A stretch of DNA of 64,000 nucleotides from a virus. Shown here in pieces: positions 1-10,700 of this stretch (the stretch's first letter is position 1; each line of letters starts with the position of its first letter). The stretch is from the IMG/VR virus record IMGVR_UViG_3300040801_003393, positions 1-64,000 of that record. One strand, 5' to 3'. A model generated the notes under the pieces. It searched no databases, was not told the origin of the DNA, and saw only the letters and a list, made by a program, of their open reading frames with translations. The translations under genes and the position numbers were made by a program.

Positions 1-2778
1 TCCGGTCATTGTGTCACCGGACTTAGCAACAAAGTTACCACTAACATTTGTTATTGCATCATCGACATACTTCTTGTTTGGAATATCGTCGTCATCTGTG
101 ACTAATGTTTCGTAGTTAATGGCAGTAGAGACGTTCAAGGAACCATCACTATTCATAGTGAGGCCGGTGATTCCATTCCACCTAAAGATAAAGGAGTCGG
201 TGCCGTGAGCATATCTTATATATGCTTCCTCTGCATCGTCAGAATCTCCAAAGTATATGTTGCCATTACCTGTAAGACCGCTGAATATAGAAATACCACC
301 AGACCCGCTATTCTCAATAATGAGATCATCTGCACCAGCATTAGGTGTAGTGACTCCAGAGTTAGACGGAGAGATGGTTAAAGACCCTGCTGTAGCCCCA
401 AGACAATCTGTAAAAGTGCTTCCCATCTGCACCCTACCCAGAGAGTCAAGAGACATACGAGCATTACCGTTAACCAAGAAGGCGTACTTGTTGGTTGAAT
501 GGTCGTAGTTCATGCCTCCGACAGCAGCATCATCTGGATCAGCAAAATACAAACAACCAGTATTTGTATTTGGAGTTGCAATGGTAATACCAGCATTAGC
601 ATTACCTTCAACAATTAACTCATCTGCCGCTGTACTTGCTGTCGTTACCCCCGAATCGCCAGTTGAGATTGTAACAGATGCTGGTTGGGCTCCTAATACA
701 TCTGTTCCGCTATTTCTCACTTCAAACAAGAATTGACCATTGGGTTGCAATTTGAATTCTTGTGTACCTGCCATGTTTCCTAATCTAAAGGTATCAATTG
801 AATGGTTACCGTTGATGTAGAATGCTTGATCGTCTTCTGGGTCAACCCATCGTATATTTCCTGATACGGTATTAGGTGAACATAATGATATTCCAACAAC
901 CCCATCACTCTCAATTACCAACTCATCAGCAGAACCAGATGGAACGGTTACTCCAGAATCACCAGTAGAGATGGTCACGGCACCAACTTGAGCACCAAGG
1001 GCGTCACTGTCATTCGGGCCGAAGGTCCACTTACCGTTGGCGTCGAGCTTGCCACCGCGGAAGGAGTTATTGTAGGAGAAAGTCATATTGACTGTATCTG
1101 CCCCGATACCGCCAACTTGTAACACATCGGCATCTGCGTAATAGCGAAGACCTGCACCACCGTTCCCATTGAGAGGAGTCACGAAGCTGAAGCGTCCCTC
1201 GTAGCCACCACCATCAGGAACAGCCACAGTGATACCGGCGTCAGCATCGTTCTCAATAATGAGTTCGTCTGCTTTAGCGTTAGGACTAGTGAAGCCTGAG
1301 TCGCCGGTGGAGATGGTCACGGAGCCATCTTCTGCTCCAAGAGCATCAGAAGTTACATCTCCAAAGACAATCCTATTAATACCACCATCTCCACCGAATG
1401 CTGCAAAAGACTCGGTATAGTCTGTGGCACTGACAGTATTTGCGGTAAAATAGAGAGTTTCATTAAAGTGCAATGCCGCTCTATCGTTCTCAGCATCCAT
1501 TCGAAGAGTGAAGGCTGTAGCGTTAGGCGTCGTATTGGTGGTAGTAAAGTAAGCACAGTTAAGCAGGCCACCTGCAGGATCAACACCACCTCTCTCTACC
1601 CATATGGGAAACTGATCTGAAAAGAAAAAAGCTCTCTCTGCTTTGATAATACTATTATCAGTGTAGAGGACATGTCTGTCGACTTCGGCATTGGCATTAG
1701 AGCTACCAGCTGGCATAACCCGGAGAATCTCGGTAGCCCCAGCAGTAATAGCTAAAGAATCGTCAGTATGGTCGTACAATATACCACCAACATCATTATC
1801 ATCAGGGTCAGCAAAATATAACGAACCTGCCACTGTATTTGGCGTTGCAATAGTAATACCAGATGCGGCACTACCATCAATAATTAAATCGTCTGCTGCT
1901 GTACTTGCTGTCGTTACGCCCGAGTCGCCTGTAGATACTGTTAACGAACCCCATTCAACACCTTTAAGGTCAGGAAGATCACCTGTTAAAATGGTTCCGG
2001 TGGTCGCATTCCATTGCATCAATGTAACGGCATTGAAAATAATACGCATCACATCGCTAACATGAGCATACTGAAGATGGGCCTGATTGTTGTTATCAGG
2101 GTCAGCCCAACGAATACCAGCAGCATGGTCGTTTGGTGTTGCGAACGTTATACCAATATTACCGTTACCTTCGAGTATAAGCTCGTCAGATGCGCCGTTA
2201 ATTGAGGTTACACCCGAGTCGCTTGTTGATATTGTTACTGAACCAGCCTGAACACCTAACGCAGTGGTATTATTACGACCAATTAAAACTCGACCGGTCG
2301 TATCAACATCAATAGAAGAGATCGCACCACGACCAATTTGGTAGCCATTTAAATCTAGATTGCCGCCAAGTTGTGGCGTGGTATCTTGAATAATATCTGT
2401 AATGCCGCTTCCACTAACTGTAGTAAATGACAAGTTTCCTGCACCATCCGTCGTTAAGACCTGACCATTTGCACCGTCAGTTGTTGGATAGGTAAGGCCA
2501 CCGGCTGTTTTTAACTGATTAACTTGTAAATTTGCGTAAGAAGAAATGACCAAGTCACCAGTTGATGCACCAGTGGCGGTGGTTGTGCATAATACAAATT
2601 CTTCAACCGAGCGATCCCAAAGAATTGCTACGTTGTCACCGGACGTTCCGCGCCGTAAAATTAAACCCATGTCATTTACATTGTTGCCTGTAAGTTCGGC
2701 ATTTAATTCTAAAAGTGGGTCGGTAAATTTCGCAGAAGCTGTATTAATTTGATTGTGCTTCGGTCTAGTTAGTGGCAT
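1..2778 (-). CDS. Repeat-built tail fibre protein, 3' part missing
   Basis: Open frame of 926 codons that runs off the left edge, so the C-terminus is absent. The start at 2778 has a GAGGAA ribosome site 8 nt upstream and a late promoter box just beyond it. The N-terminus (MPLTRPKHNQINTA) leads into a fibre head, then six copies of a roughly 95-residue module. Each copy has the pattern GSVTISTGDSGVT, ADELIIE, GITIATPNT and YFADPDD. The last visible part carries the NYETLVTDDDDIPNKKYVDD segment also found twice in the 1220-aa fibre. The modules are probably beta-rich shaft or adhesin units, which is inferred from composition and repetition. It sits at the end of a fibre gene cluster. The fibre role is fairly sure; the receptor target is unknown. 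Confidence 0.8.
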   Translation of the reverse strand, partial: MPLTRPKHNQINTASAKFTDPLLELNAELTGNNVNDMGLILRRGTSGDNVAILWDRSVEEFVLCTTTATGASTGDLVISSYANLQVNQLKTAGGLTYPTTDGANGQVLTTDGAGNLSFTTVSGSGITDIIQDTTPQLGGNLDLNGYQIGRGAISSIDVDTTGRVLIGRNNTTALGVQAGSVTISTSDSGVTSINGASDELILEGNGNIGITFATPNDHAAGIRWADPDNNNQAHLQYAHVSDVMRIIFNAVTLMQWNATTGTILTGDLPDLKGVEWGSLTVSTGDSGVTTASTAADDLIIDGSAASGITIATPNTVAGSLYFADPDDNDVGGILYDHTDDSLAITAGATEILRVMPAGSSNANAEVDRHVLYTDNSIIKAERAFFFSDQFPIWVERGGVDPAGGLLNCAYFTTTNTTPNATAFTLRMDAENDRAALHFNETLYFTANTVSATDYTESFAAFGGDGGINRIVFGDVTSDALGAEDGSVTISTGDSGFTSPNAKADELIIENDADAGITVAVPDGGGYEGRFSFVTPLNGNGGAGLRYYADADVLQVGGIGADTVNMTFSYNNSFRGGKLDANGKWTFGPNDSDALGAQVGAVTISTGDSGVTVPSGSADELVIESDGVVGISLCSPNTVSGNIRWVDPEDDQAFYINGNHSIDTFRLGNMAGTQEFKLQPNGQFLFEVRNSGTDVLGAQPASVTISTGDSGVTTASTAADELIVEGNANAGITIATPNTNTGCLYFADPDDAAVGGMNYDHSTNKYAFLVNGNARMSLDSLGRVQMGSTFTDCLGATAGSLTISPSNSGVTTPNAGADDLIIENSGSGGISIFSGLTGNGNIYFGDSDDAEEAYIRYAHGTDSFIFRWNGITGLTMNSDGSLNVSTAINYETLVTDDDDIPNKKYVDDAITNVSGNFVAKSGDTMTG
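240..2270 (-). repeat. Six tandem coding repeats of the fibre module
   Basis: The SGVT core of the module recurs near 2220, 1925, 1305, 957, 660 and 360 on the minus strand. Most spacings are 300-350 bases, with one longer gap of about 620 bases. The copies diverge in sequence but keep the DSGVT, ADELIIE and ATPNT cores. Two further copies lie in the 1220-aa fibre gene. Confidence 0.75.
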
Positions 2779-2801
2779 TCAAAATTCCTCGCAATATGCT
2801 A

Positions 2802-2810
2802 TATTTATGT
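2802..2810 (-). promoter_or_regulatory. T4-late-type promoter box
   Basis: The minus strand reads CATAAATATAG, about 24 bases upstream of the fibre start at 2778. It matches the T4 late consensus TATAAATA, which is recognised by the gp55 sigma factor with its co-activators. Confidence 0.6.
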
Positions 2811-3611
2811 TCATTTCACTCTGGCGGCTTGAACATGCATCCAGTCATAATTTCGGGCCTGACCTAAACTAACCCAACCTTCTTCTTCCCAAAGTTCCCA
2901 CCACATATCGTAATCGCTTTTGCAGAAATTTGCTCGATCGCATCCCCAACGTAGCTGATTTCGTGCTGGGTCCCAATCTATAGCAATACCCCATGCGTGT
3001 GTGCTATATTTTGTTCCGCCTCGCATTGGACGTACATTTAAGCATCCGCCAAATAAATCTAATCCGAGTTTCTCAATATTATCACCATAATGATCTTTTA
3101 CACGAGTTAAAACCCGTACGATTGAATCTGCTACTTTTTCATGGCACGAAAATCTTGTAATAGTTTTATCCAAATCCCATGCAATTTTTACAGGATACGG
3201 TAACTGTACTGATATTTGATTTGTTCCGACTTTACCATAATACTTTTCTAGTTCCGTTTGTGTTTGTACTGGCCAGGAATTTGGAACAGATGTTGCTCCG
3301 ATGCCTTCGTCGTCTCTCCACGGTTTTGGCTCGCGCCCAGCTAACTTTTCTGTTAGCTGACTATAACCATAATCGGTTTGTGGCCCCCAACGTCCGTCAA
3401 CTGGTCCAGCATTTAACCCTTCGAGCATTGCAACATGCTGTATTAAACCTATTAGTTTACGGTCACTATCCCATTGTACTGGAATGAACGGAACTTGCGA
3501 TACTGCTGCAATAGTTTTTGCACCAGCAATACCATCAACTGTTAAATTTTGTTGATAATGTTTGTTTAAAGCCCGTTGTACGTCTTTAATAATATCTAAA
3601 GTAAGTTTCAT
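2811..3611 (-). CDS. Endolysin: peptidoglycan-binding plus M15-type peptidase
   Basis: 266 aa. Residues about 1-90 hold two peptidoglycan-binding-like repeats (VDGIAGAKT near 25-33 and VDGRWGPQT near 71-79). The C-terminal half has the zinc ligands of VanY/M15 D-Ala-D-Ala or L-Ala-D-Glu peptidases: H205 in STHAWG, D212 in AIDWD, and H259 in WMHVQ. It should cut cell-wall peptide stems at lysis. There is no signal peptide, so a holin or pore would be needed for export; none was recognised in the window. The ribosome site is AGAGGTAAAGG directly before ATG. It lies between fibre genes, behind a strong terminator, so it probably has its own expression unit. Exact bond specificity cannot be told. 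Confidence 0.88.
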   Translation of the reverse strand: MKLTLDIIKDVQRALNKHYQQNLTVDGIAGAKTIAAVSQVPFIPVQWDSDRKLIGLIQHVAMLEGLNAGPVDGRWGPQTDYGYSQLTEKLAGREPKPWRDDEGIGATSVPNSWPVQTQTELEKYYGKVGTNQISVQLPYPVKIAWDLDKTITRFSCHEKVADSIVRVLTRVKDHYGDNIEKLGLDLFGGCLNVRPMRGGTKYSTHAWGIAIDWDPARNQLRWGCDRANFCKSDYDMWWELWEEEGWVSLGQARNYDWMHVQAARVK

Positions 3612-3625
3612 ATCCTTTACCTCTT

Positions 3626-3653
3626 AAAAAGATAGGGGCATAAGGCCCCTATC
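3626..3653 (-). terminator. Rho-independent terminator
   Basis: On the minus strand GATAGGGG, a 7-base loop and CCCCTATC form an 8-bp stem followed by TTTTT. It closes the fibre transcript that ends with the 90-aa gene and lies just before the endolysin start. Confidence 0.85.
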
Positions 3654-3682
3654 TAAACTTTTGTTTCAATGCATAGTTACAA

Positions 3683-3955
3683 TTAGAATGTTACCAATGT
3701 TCGCCATGATCCTTCAGCATACATCTTAATTGCACTTGCAGTAGTATCAACCCAAATATCACCATTCCTTGCTGACGAAGGCTGCGTGGTGCTGGTTGTT
3801 ACAGCTGGTCCAACTTCTATGATCGCGTCATCAGACCTTTTCATAAAAACTTTTCCATCTGCATAGTTAATTGCTAATTCACCATACTCAAGTTGTCCAG
3901 CAGTAGGTACATTTGAAGATGTAGCACTACGTTTATGTAATATTTTATTTGCCAT
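3683..3955 (-). CDS. Mini-fibre carrying only the fibre N-terminal anchor
   Basis: 90 aa. The first about 45 residues (MANKILHKRSAT, PTAG, YGELAINYAD) are nearly identical to the N-terminus of the 1220-aa fibre encoded immediately upstream. The remaining half holds a short RNGDIWVDTTASAIKMY segment typical of fibre tips and lacks any shaft. The ribosome site is AGGA about 12 bases before ATG. This head is common at the N-termini of T4-like phage fibres and probably attaches the protein to the virion. It may be a duplicated stub, a capping protein or an alternative short fibre. The gene is intact, with its own start, stop and downstream terminator. Confidence 0.75.
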   Translation of the reverse strand: MANKILHKRSATSSNVPTAGQLEYGELAINYADGKVFMKRSDDAIIEVGPAVTTSTTQPSSARNGDIWVDTTASAIKMYAEGSWRTLVTF

Positions 3956-3970
3956 TTTCTTATTATCCTA

Positions 3971-6900
3971 TTATAAACGACCAACTACTACTTCAATTAC
4001 TCCTGGTACTTCACCATCATAATCTTGTAGTGCTTTGCCAATTACTGAGCCCAGTACTGGATTTTCTTCTGCTCGAGCCATACCACCACCGGCTGATACC
4101 ATCATGTCGCCTTTACGTACAGTACCAGTTACTTTACATGGTACACGACCTTGTAGTGCAACAGCAACACCTTCTGCACCTGCATTCATTAAGTGAGCTG
4201 GCTTTGTAGAAACAACACCTGCTACCTTACGATCTGCATCATGCATGCATGTTGTAACTTCAGCATTGCCACCAAAGCAAACAACAGTACCTGGTTTAAT
4301 GTCGGCATCTGCAGAATAAATTTCTGCTAAGTCAGCATACTGTGCTGATGTGGCTTCACCACTAAATAGTGGTGCCGTTACTGTTCCTGCAAATTCTGCA
4401 GCACCTGTATTACTAATAGCTGCAACGTTTCCTGCTGTGCCTGTATTTGATTTAAATATCCAACCTCGACCAGCGGTGTTGTTTACAGTAAAGTAAGTTG
4501 CCCAATCGCCAGTAACTGGACCATATGTTCCAAATGTTGGGGTTCCAGCAAACATTAAACCATAGGTTGGTTGACCGGCTGTTGCTCCATTCCATAATGA
4601 AATACCTTTACCGGTAGTTGCTAAGTTATTACTTACACCAAGGGCGCCTGCAGTTAAATTGCCTGTTACGGTTCCACCAGCTAGTGGTAGGTAATTGCCC
4701 GCTAAATCATCAACATACTTTTTGTTTGGAATATCGTCATCATCAGTGACTAATGTTTCGTAGTTGGTCAAAGCCGAGTGTAGGGTTCCGTTTGATTCTA
4801 TTATCAATGCCGCAGCGCCGGCCGTAACAAATTGTAACGATTCGGTTGGGTGATTATAGAAAACTTGTCCTCTGGCATTTCCTTGTGGATCAGCAAAGTA
4901 AATGTTTCCATTGGCGTTGTTGGGTGTCGCGATTGTAATGCCCGACGATCCAGAGCCTTCGATGATTAAACCATCGGCTACTGTACTTGCTGCTGTTACT
5001 CCAGAGTCACCGGTTGAGATAGTCAACGAACCAGCTTCAGTGCTGAGTGGGGTCACACCATTGGTGGTTATACGTCCGTCTTGATACATTCTGAAAATTT
5101 CAGAAGCTCCTAAGAACTGGAAGACATCTGCCGAATGTGTATATTGCATGCGGAAACGTAGATTGTTATCAGGATCACCAAATACAATTGCACCGTTATC
5201 GGTATTTGGAGTTAAAATAGATATACCAGCACTTGAATCATTTTCAATTACAAGGTCATCTGCGCCGCCCCACGCAGACGCCACACCCGAGTCACCTGTA
5301 TAAATTCCAAGCGAACCAGCCTCGGCCCCAATAACACCAGCAACGGTACCAGTATATAATTTTGCAGCAAAGCGAGTATTACCAGTGACTACTCCACCAC
5401 CAACGGTTAGTATCTGTTCCCCGTTTACTTTTGCTAAACCACTTGAGCCTGGCAAAAGGTTGATCCCACCAATTATTGCTGTCCCTGACTGACCAATCTC
5501 AATGTCGCTGTTAGCTGTCCATTTCAATAAAGTACGAATGTATCCATCATTCCAGCCAGCGATTTGTTGTCCACTTTTAAAAGCGAACGCAGTGGTAGTA
5601 GAAGTATCTGTGCCAACACCGCCACCTGGAGGATCAAACGATCCCAATGTGCTGCCTGCAACAACAGTGCCAGACATTAAACCTGTTCCGTCAAGCGGTA
5701 AGTAATCGGCCGCTAAATCATCAACATACTTCTTGTTTGGAATGTCATCGTCGTCAGTGACTAATGTTTCGTAGTTGGTCAAAGCCGAGTGTAGGGTTCC
5801 GTTTGTTTCAAGTATGAGTTTTGCTGTAGATGGATTACCTGTATACCAGATATGCTCACCTTGTGAAGTACGTGTTTCCCATCTTTTTTGTTTACCATAT
5901 GCTGCATCAGTTGGACTGTAAATTGCTACCACTGGTGCGCCGCCCGAGTCGGATTCAATACCAAATCCAGCTTCCCACCCAGATCCTACAGAATCGGTAC
6001 GAAGAAGATATCCGCCAAATGCCTGACTACCCGAATAAAGTATCGGCTTAACAATTATATCATTGGTACCTTCAACTGTTAGTGCTCCTGTCAACGTCCC
6101 ACCACTAAGTGGTAGATAGCTGCTTAAACTCGAAGCTGCTGCATAATACGACCCTTGTTGTCCGTCAAGTAGATCAGCGTTTAAGTTTGCAACAACCTGT
6201 GTGCTGTCAACCGTAAACGGTGAAGTAGAGCCAGAAGTACCACCATTAAATGCTGGTCTTGCGTTAAATGTTAGTATACCACTGATTGTATCGGCTGCAT
6301 CTGAACGAACAAACGATCCAACTGCCACACCGCCTAGTGTATCAGCATCAACAGTTGAGTTTGTTGTTAGAATTGGGTAATATGTTCCGGCATTGTCGGA
6401 TGCTTCCCAAACGTCGGTTGTTTCGTTCCAACGTAATCCAACATTAGTGGAAGTACCACGTTCAATTTCAAAACCGCCATTGAGAGATGGTACACCAGTC
6501 TCGTTAGCACTTAACGTAATGATATTGTCTCCAATATGTACGTTATTTGAGTTAACAGTTGTTGTGGTACCTTGAACTGTTAAATTACCAGTAACTGTTA
6601 GGTTATCTTGTACTGTAACTGTACCTGTACCACCTGGAGCAACCATAATAAGGTCATCGCCAACTGCACCAATGTATGGGGCAATTGATGTATTGTTATC
6701 AGCAAATGTGATGTAGCAGTTTGCATCGCCGGAAGTAAAGGATGCTACTATATCACGTGTGGTTGTTGTTACTGTTAGTGCTTCTGCGCTGCCAGAGTTA
6801 ATTGCAACACCACCAGTTAATGTTCCGCCTGTTAGATTTAACTTACCATCTAATGCGGTTTGTAGACCGTCAACGTTTGCAATAACGTGATTGTGACTAT

Positions 6901-7633
6901 CATCAACAATTGTAACTGTTAATGTACCATTACCTAGATCAGTTAATGTAACAGAACCAGTTGCATCACCAGCTAACGTAATAACTGGGTCTGGTTTATT
7001 TGTGGTATTTGCCCAATCTAAATAATAAGATCCAGCAAAACCGTTAAGTTGCGCTGCATTACCAGTTGAAACTGCGGTATCAACGTATGATTTTGTAGCT
7101 GCGTCATCGGTTAGTAACGGAGTACCTAATCCACGAACCAAGTTACCATTCATTGTAAAGTGATCAGATATTGAAATAGCATTGCCGTCGCTTGACATAA
7201 TGTTTTTGCCAGCTAAGATTGACAACGCACCTTTAACTTGTACAATACCTGTACCCGACGGTAAAAATTCAATGTCACCTGTTCCAGTTGATTTAATTTG
7301 AACGTTCTGGTCTGTGTCTGCAGATACAACAATTGTTCCCGAATTGTCTTCTAATACCTTTTGTCCATTAACATATAATGATCCAGGACCAATGTAAACA
7401 TCTCGCCATTGGCGTGTTGGAGAACCTAAATCATATGTAATATCCGCGTCTGGAATAATATGCGATGATACTGCCGCTTGATCTTGACCAACGCATACTA
7501 CGTTATCAAATGCATCTTTAATATAAAGTTTCTTATCGGCGTAGTTAATTGCTAATTCGCCATAAGATAAAGAGCCAGCTGTTGGGATATTTGTTGCTGT
7601 TGCACTTCGTTTGTGTAAAATTTTATTTGCCAT
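3971..7633 (-). CDS. Large tail fibre, 1220 aa, with C-terminal GRVPCKV domain
   Basis: The N-terminus carries the MANKILHKRSAT/YGELAINYAD anchor shared with the 90-aa neighbour. A beta-rich shaft follows with GNLTVQGTTTT segments, then two copies of the SGVT/ATPNT module of the partial fibre and two LHSALTNYETLVTDDDD segments. The last about 120 residues (DLAEIYSADA, PGTVVCFGG, VAGVVSTKPA, GRVPCKV, GSVIGKAL) match the end of the 615-aa fibre. Such conserved ends are often trimerisation or self-cleaving chaperone domains in phage fibres; that role is inferred here. The ribosome site is AAAGGAAAAC. Role: host recognition or virion surface fibre. Confidence 0.85.
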   Translation of the reverse strand: MANKILHKRSATATNIPTAGSLSYGELAINYADKKLYIKDAFDNVVCVGQDQAAVSSHIIPDADITYDLGSPTRQWRDVYIGPGSLYVNGQKVLEDNSGTIVVSADTDQNVQIKSTGTGDIEFLPSGTGIVQVKGALSILAGKNIMSSDGNAISISDHFTMNGNLVRGLGTPLLTDDAATKSYVDTAVSTGNAAQLNGFAGSYYLDWANTTNKPDPVITLAGDATGSVTLTDLGNGTLTVTIVDDSHNHVIANVDGLQTALDGKLNLTGGTLTGGVAINSGSAEALTVTTTTRDIVASFTSGDANCYITFADNNTSIAPYIGAVGDDLIMVAPGGTGTVTVQDNLTVTGNLTVQGTTTTVNSNNVHIGDNIITLSANETGVPSLNGGFEIERGTSTNVGLRWNETTDVWEASDNAGTYYPILTTNSTVDADTLGGVAVGSFVRSDAADTISGILTFNARPAFNGGTSGSTSPFTVDSTQVVANLNADLLDGQQGSYYAAASSLSSYLPLSGGTLTGALTVEGTNDIIVKPILYSGSQAFGGYLLRTDSVGSGWEAGFGIESDSGGAPVVAIYSPTDAAYGKQKRWETRTSQGEHIWYTGNPSTAKLILETNGTLHSALTNYETLVTDDDDIPNKKYVDDLAADYLPLDGTGLMSGTVVAGSTLGSFDPPGGGVGTDTSTTTAFAFKSGQQIAGWNDGYIRTLLKWTANSDIEIGQSGTAIIGGINLLPGSSGLAKVNGEQILTVGGGVVTGNTRFAAKLYTGTVAGVIGAEAGSLGIYTGDSGVASAWGGADDLVIENDSSAGISILTPNTDNGAIVFGDPDNNLRFRMQYTHSADVFQFLGASEIFRMYQDGRITTNGVTPLSTEAGSLTISTGDSGVTAASTVADGLIIEGSGSSGITIATPNNANGNIYFADPQGNARGQVFYNHPTESLQFVTAGAAALIIESNGTLHSALTNYETLVTDDDDIPNKKYVDDLAGNYLPLAGGTVTGNLTAGALGVSNNLATTGKGISLWNGATAGQPTYGLMFAGTPTFGTYGPVTGDWATYFTVNNTAGRGWIFKSNTGTAGNVAAISNTGAAEFAGTVTAPLFSGEATSAQYADLAEIYSADADIKPGTVVCFGGNAEVTTCMHDADRKVAGVVSTKPAHLMNAGAEGVAVALQGRVPCKVTGTVRKGDMMVSAGGGMARAEENPVLGSVIGKALQDYDGEVPGVIEVVVGRL
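4701..4794 (-). repeat. Near-identical 94-bp direct repeat, copy 1 (copy 2 at 5712-5805)
   Basis: The two 94-base copies, about 1 kb apart inside the 1220-aa fibre gene, differ at only about five bases. The last 48 bases or so are identical. They encode the same LTNYETLVTDDDDIPNKKYVDDL segment core. A diverged third copy lies near 81-140 in the partial fibre. Confidence 0.85.
5712..5805 (-). repeat. Near-identical 94-bp direct repeat, copy 2
   Basis: Partner of the copy at 4701-4794. Homologous recombination between them would delete or duplicate about 1 kb of fibre shaft in frame. Confidence 0.85.
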
Positions 7634-7692
7634 TTTGTTTTCCTTTATAAATTAAGGGTCAGGTTACTAGTGTAACGCCCTAGGGTCAGGAA

Positions 7693-7712
7693 AGGGGGAG
7701 TTTCCTCCCCCT
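7693..7712 (-). terminator. Stem-loop after the 2163-aa fibre gene
   Basis: On the minus strand AGGGGGAG, a GAAA tetraloop and CTCCCCCT form a perfect 8-bp stem 13 bases after the stop. Only TTTCC follows, so it may be a weak terminator or a 3'-end stabiliser. The octamer GGGTCAGG occurs twice in the same spacer, near 7647 and 7683. Confidence 0.6.
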
Positions 7713-7724
7713 AACGCCCTTTAC

Positions 7725-10700
7725 TTAGAATGTACCACCGTCAACAGTGATGTCAGGATCTAGAGTAAACTCAGCAGGTGCTGGGTCAATACCGTTCGAT
7801 TGTAAGAACTTAAATGTTCCTGCATCGTTCTTAATCTGCAATCCACCTAGGTAAATTGTAGAACCTGCAACGTGTAATTCGCTCCACTGTCTGCTTGCAG
7901 AACCTAATGCATATGTGTCATCGGCTGCAGGAATTAGATCTCCTGTAACCTCTAGACCAGCTGCACCTTGTGTGGTAATGCTTGCAACGCCGTCCGATAC
8001 GCCTTCGATTGAAGTGGTTGTTGTAAGCTGACGTACTTCAATAACATCGCCTGTTGCTGGAGCTTCAGTAAATGTTAATGTTGTGCCAGATACACCATAT
8101 GCAGTTGTTGGTACTTGTACAACACCGTTAATGCTAACGATACATGATGCTGTTGTTTGTGAGCTCGATAGCGTAAACGCTACAGTTACATCATCACCAG
8201 CAAATGTTTCAGAAGCAATAATCGTGAACTCTGTTCCGAAGCTGCTCCACTGACTGGTAGAACCATCATAGTATTCATACTCATCAGTTGTGGTGTTATA
8301 ACGTAGCATACCAGCAATACCAGTTACTGGACGTTCTGCTGTAGTACCTTTGGATAGGACTACTGAAGTTGTGCCACCAACCTGGAATTGTACATCTGTT
8401 AGTGCTGTTGCGGTACCAATGTTAACACTGTCAGTGCCTGCGTCAACAAATACTAGGTTTTCGTCTGTGTTGCCTTCGATGCGGAAGTTATAGTCGCCGC
8501 CTGCGTCGTTAATTGTTAGCTCGGTACCAGCAGTTGCGCTAATATCATTGCCATCAATTGTGACGTTATCAATTGCTGCAGAACCTGTAACAGTCAATAC
8601 ACCGGTTACACCAGTTGCCTGTAGGCTTGTTGCACCTGTAGATACAGTAAACGTACCTGTCGAAACAGTTGTATTACCTACTACACCTAGTGTACCACCG
8701 ACCGTAGCGTTACCTACAATAGTAGCTGTATCACCACCTAGGTCGCCGGAAGCATCAACGTCGCCTGTAACAGTTAATGTAGATCCATCAAATGTTAAGT
8801 TGCCGCTGTCTTCTAGCTCACCACCTGTACCTGCTAGTACAACACGACCGTCTGTTAGGTCAGTTACGGCAGCGGTAGTTGTTGTTAAACCACCGTTGTG
8901 TGTTGTTAGAGCAGTAAAGGTAGATTCACCAGTTACACCAAGTGTTGTGGATACTGTTGCGCTGTTTAGCGTAGCAAGACCAGTTGTGCTTAGTGTGGTT
9001 GTACCAATGTTACCATCGTTAGTAATACCATCTGTTGTGGTTGTACCATCAACATCTAGTGTGCCAGTAACTGTAGCATTAGTGTTAACAGTTAAGTTGC
9101 CAGAAATTGTAACATCGTCTGGTAGACCAATTGTCATTGTGTCTGGGGACGAAACGTTAACCTCAATTTCGTTTGGTGTACCTTCTAATGTTACTGTATC
9201 ACCTATTAGAACATCCTGATCTGTGATGCCATCACTTAATGTCCAGCCAACGTTTAAAACGTTATCAGTAATGTATTGCAGGTTAACAGCATCGGTACCG
9301 ACCAACGGAGTTCCAACGTTTGTTACGACGTTTGAGCCCATGCTAACTGTGCTACCACCACCAATTTCAAAGTTGTCAACAGTTGTGTCGCCGTTAACGT
9401 CAAAGTTACCAGAAACGTTAATTGCTGTTGCATCAACCTGACCTGTTTCAGCGTTAACTTCAAACAGTGTTGTTGCTGCACCATTGGTAATGGTAAATGT
9501 ATCACCAGAACCGCCAACGATCGTAACGTCTGTCTGGAATGTAGCTGCACCGGTTACACCAAGTGTACCGCCAACTGTTGTGTTGCCAGTAATATCAGCT
9601 GTACCAGAAACGTCAACATCATCTAGTAGTGTTGTACCAGTAATGTCTGCACCAGAACCAACTGTTAACGAACCAGTTGTTGCAACGTCACCTGTTGTAT
9701 CAGCAACAGTAAATGCACCGGAGTCAGCATTGATGCCACCGTTTGCATTTAGCTGTCCACCAACTGTTAATGTGCTTGTTACGTTAGCAGTTGTCTGGAA
9801 GTTTGCAGCCGCACTTGCAGTTAGTGTCGTTACGGTTGTTGCACCAGCATTAACAACACCAAGTGTTGATGTGCCAGTAACACCTAATGCGCCACCAACT
9901 GTTGCACCGTTTGTAACATCTAAGCTATGTAGCGTAGCAAGACCACCTGTACCTAGTGTACCGGTAACCGAAACGTTGTCTGGTAGACCAATGGTTAATG
10001 CATCTGCGCCAACCGTAATCTCAATCTCACCAGCTACACCGTTAACAGTTAGGTCGTCGCCTCCAGCAATTGTGGTTGGGCCACCCGATCCGTTTGTGCC
10101 TGCAACAATGTCAAAACCACCGCCGACTAATGTGTCAACGTATGCTTTGTTAACTGCGTCAGTATTAGCTACTGGAGTAGCAACACCACCTACGACGTTG
10201 TCGCCCATGTCAATAGTTGCACCACCATCAACTGTGAAGCTACCTAGTGTAACTAGACCGTTAAAGTCTGCTGTGCCGTTAGCAACAAACGCACCATCGT
10301 CTACTGTAACGTTACCGTTATTGGCATCAATGATGAATAGGTCGTTTGTGGCGCCGTCTGTGACCTTAAAGATCTCACCATTGCCTCCAGCAATTGTAAC
10401 GTTATCGTTAAGTGTAGTTGCACCAGTTACATCTAAGGTACCACCAACTGTTACGTTACCAGTTGTATCTAGTGTATCCGAGTCAATGTTTGCGGCGTCG
10501 ACGTCAGCTAGTGTAGATATGCCTGTTACATCTAATGTACCACCAACTGTAACTGCACCTGTGGTGTCTAATGTATCTGCATCAATATCAGTTGCTGTAA
10601 CTGTTGATAATGTAGATGCACCAGTAACACCAAATGTATCACCAACAGTTGCCGCGCCATTAATTGTGGCAGAAGCTAATGTTGAAGCACCAGCACTTAA

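Noticed and set aside
3949-4209. Leu/His-rich plus-strand frame opposite the end of the 1220-aa fibre
   Set aside because: It is antisense to a clear coding region and of improbable composition.
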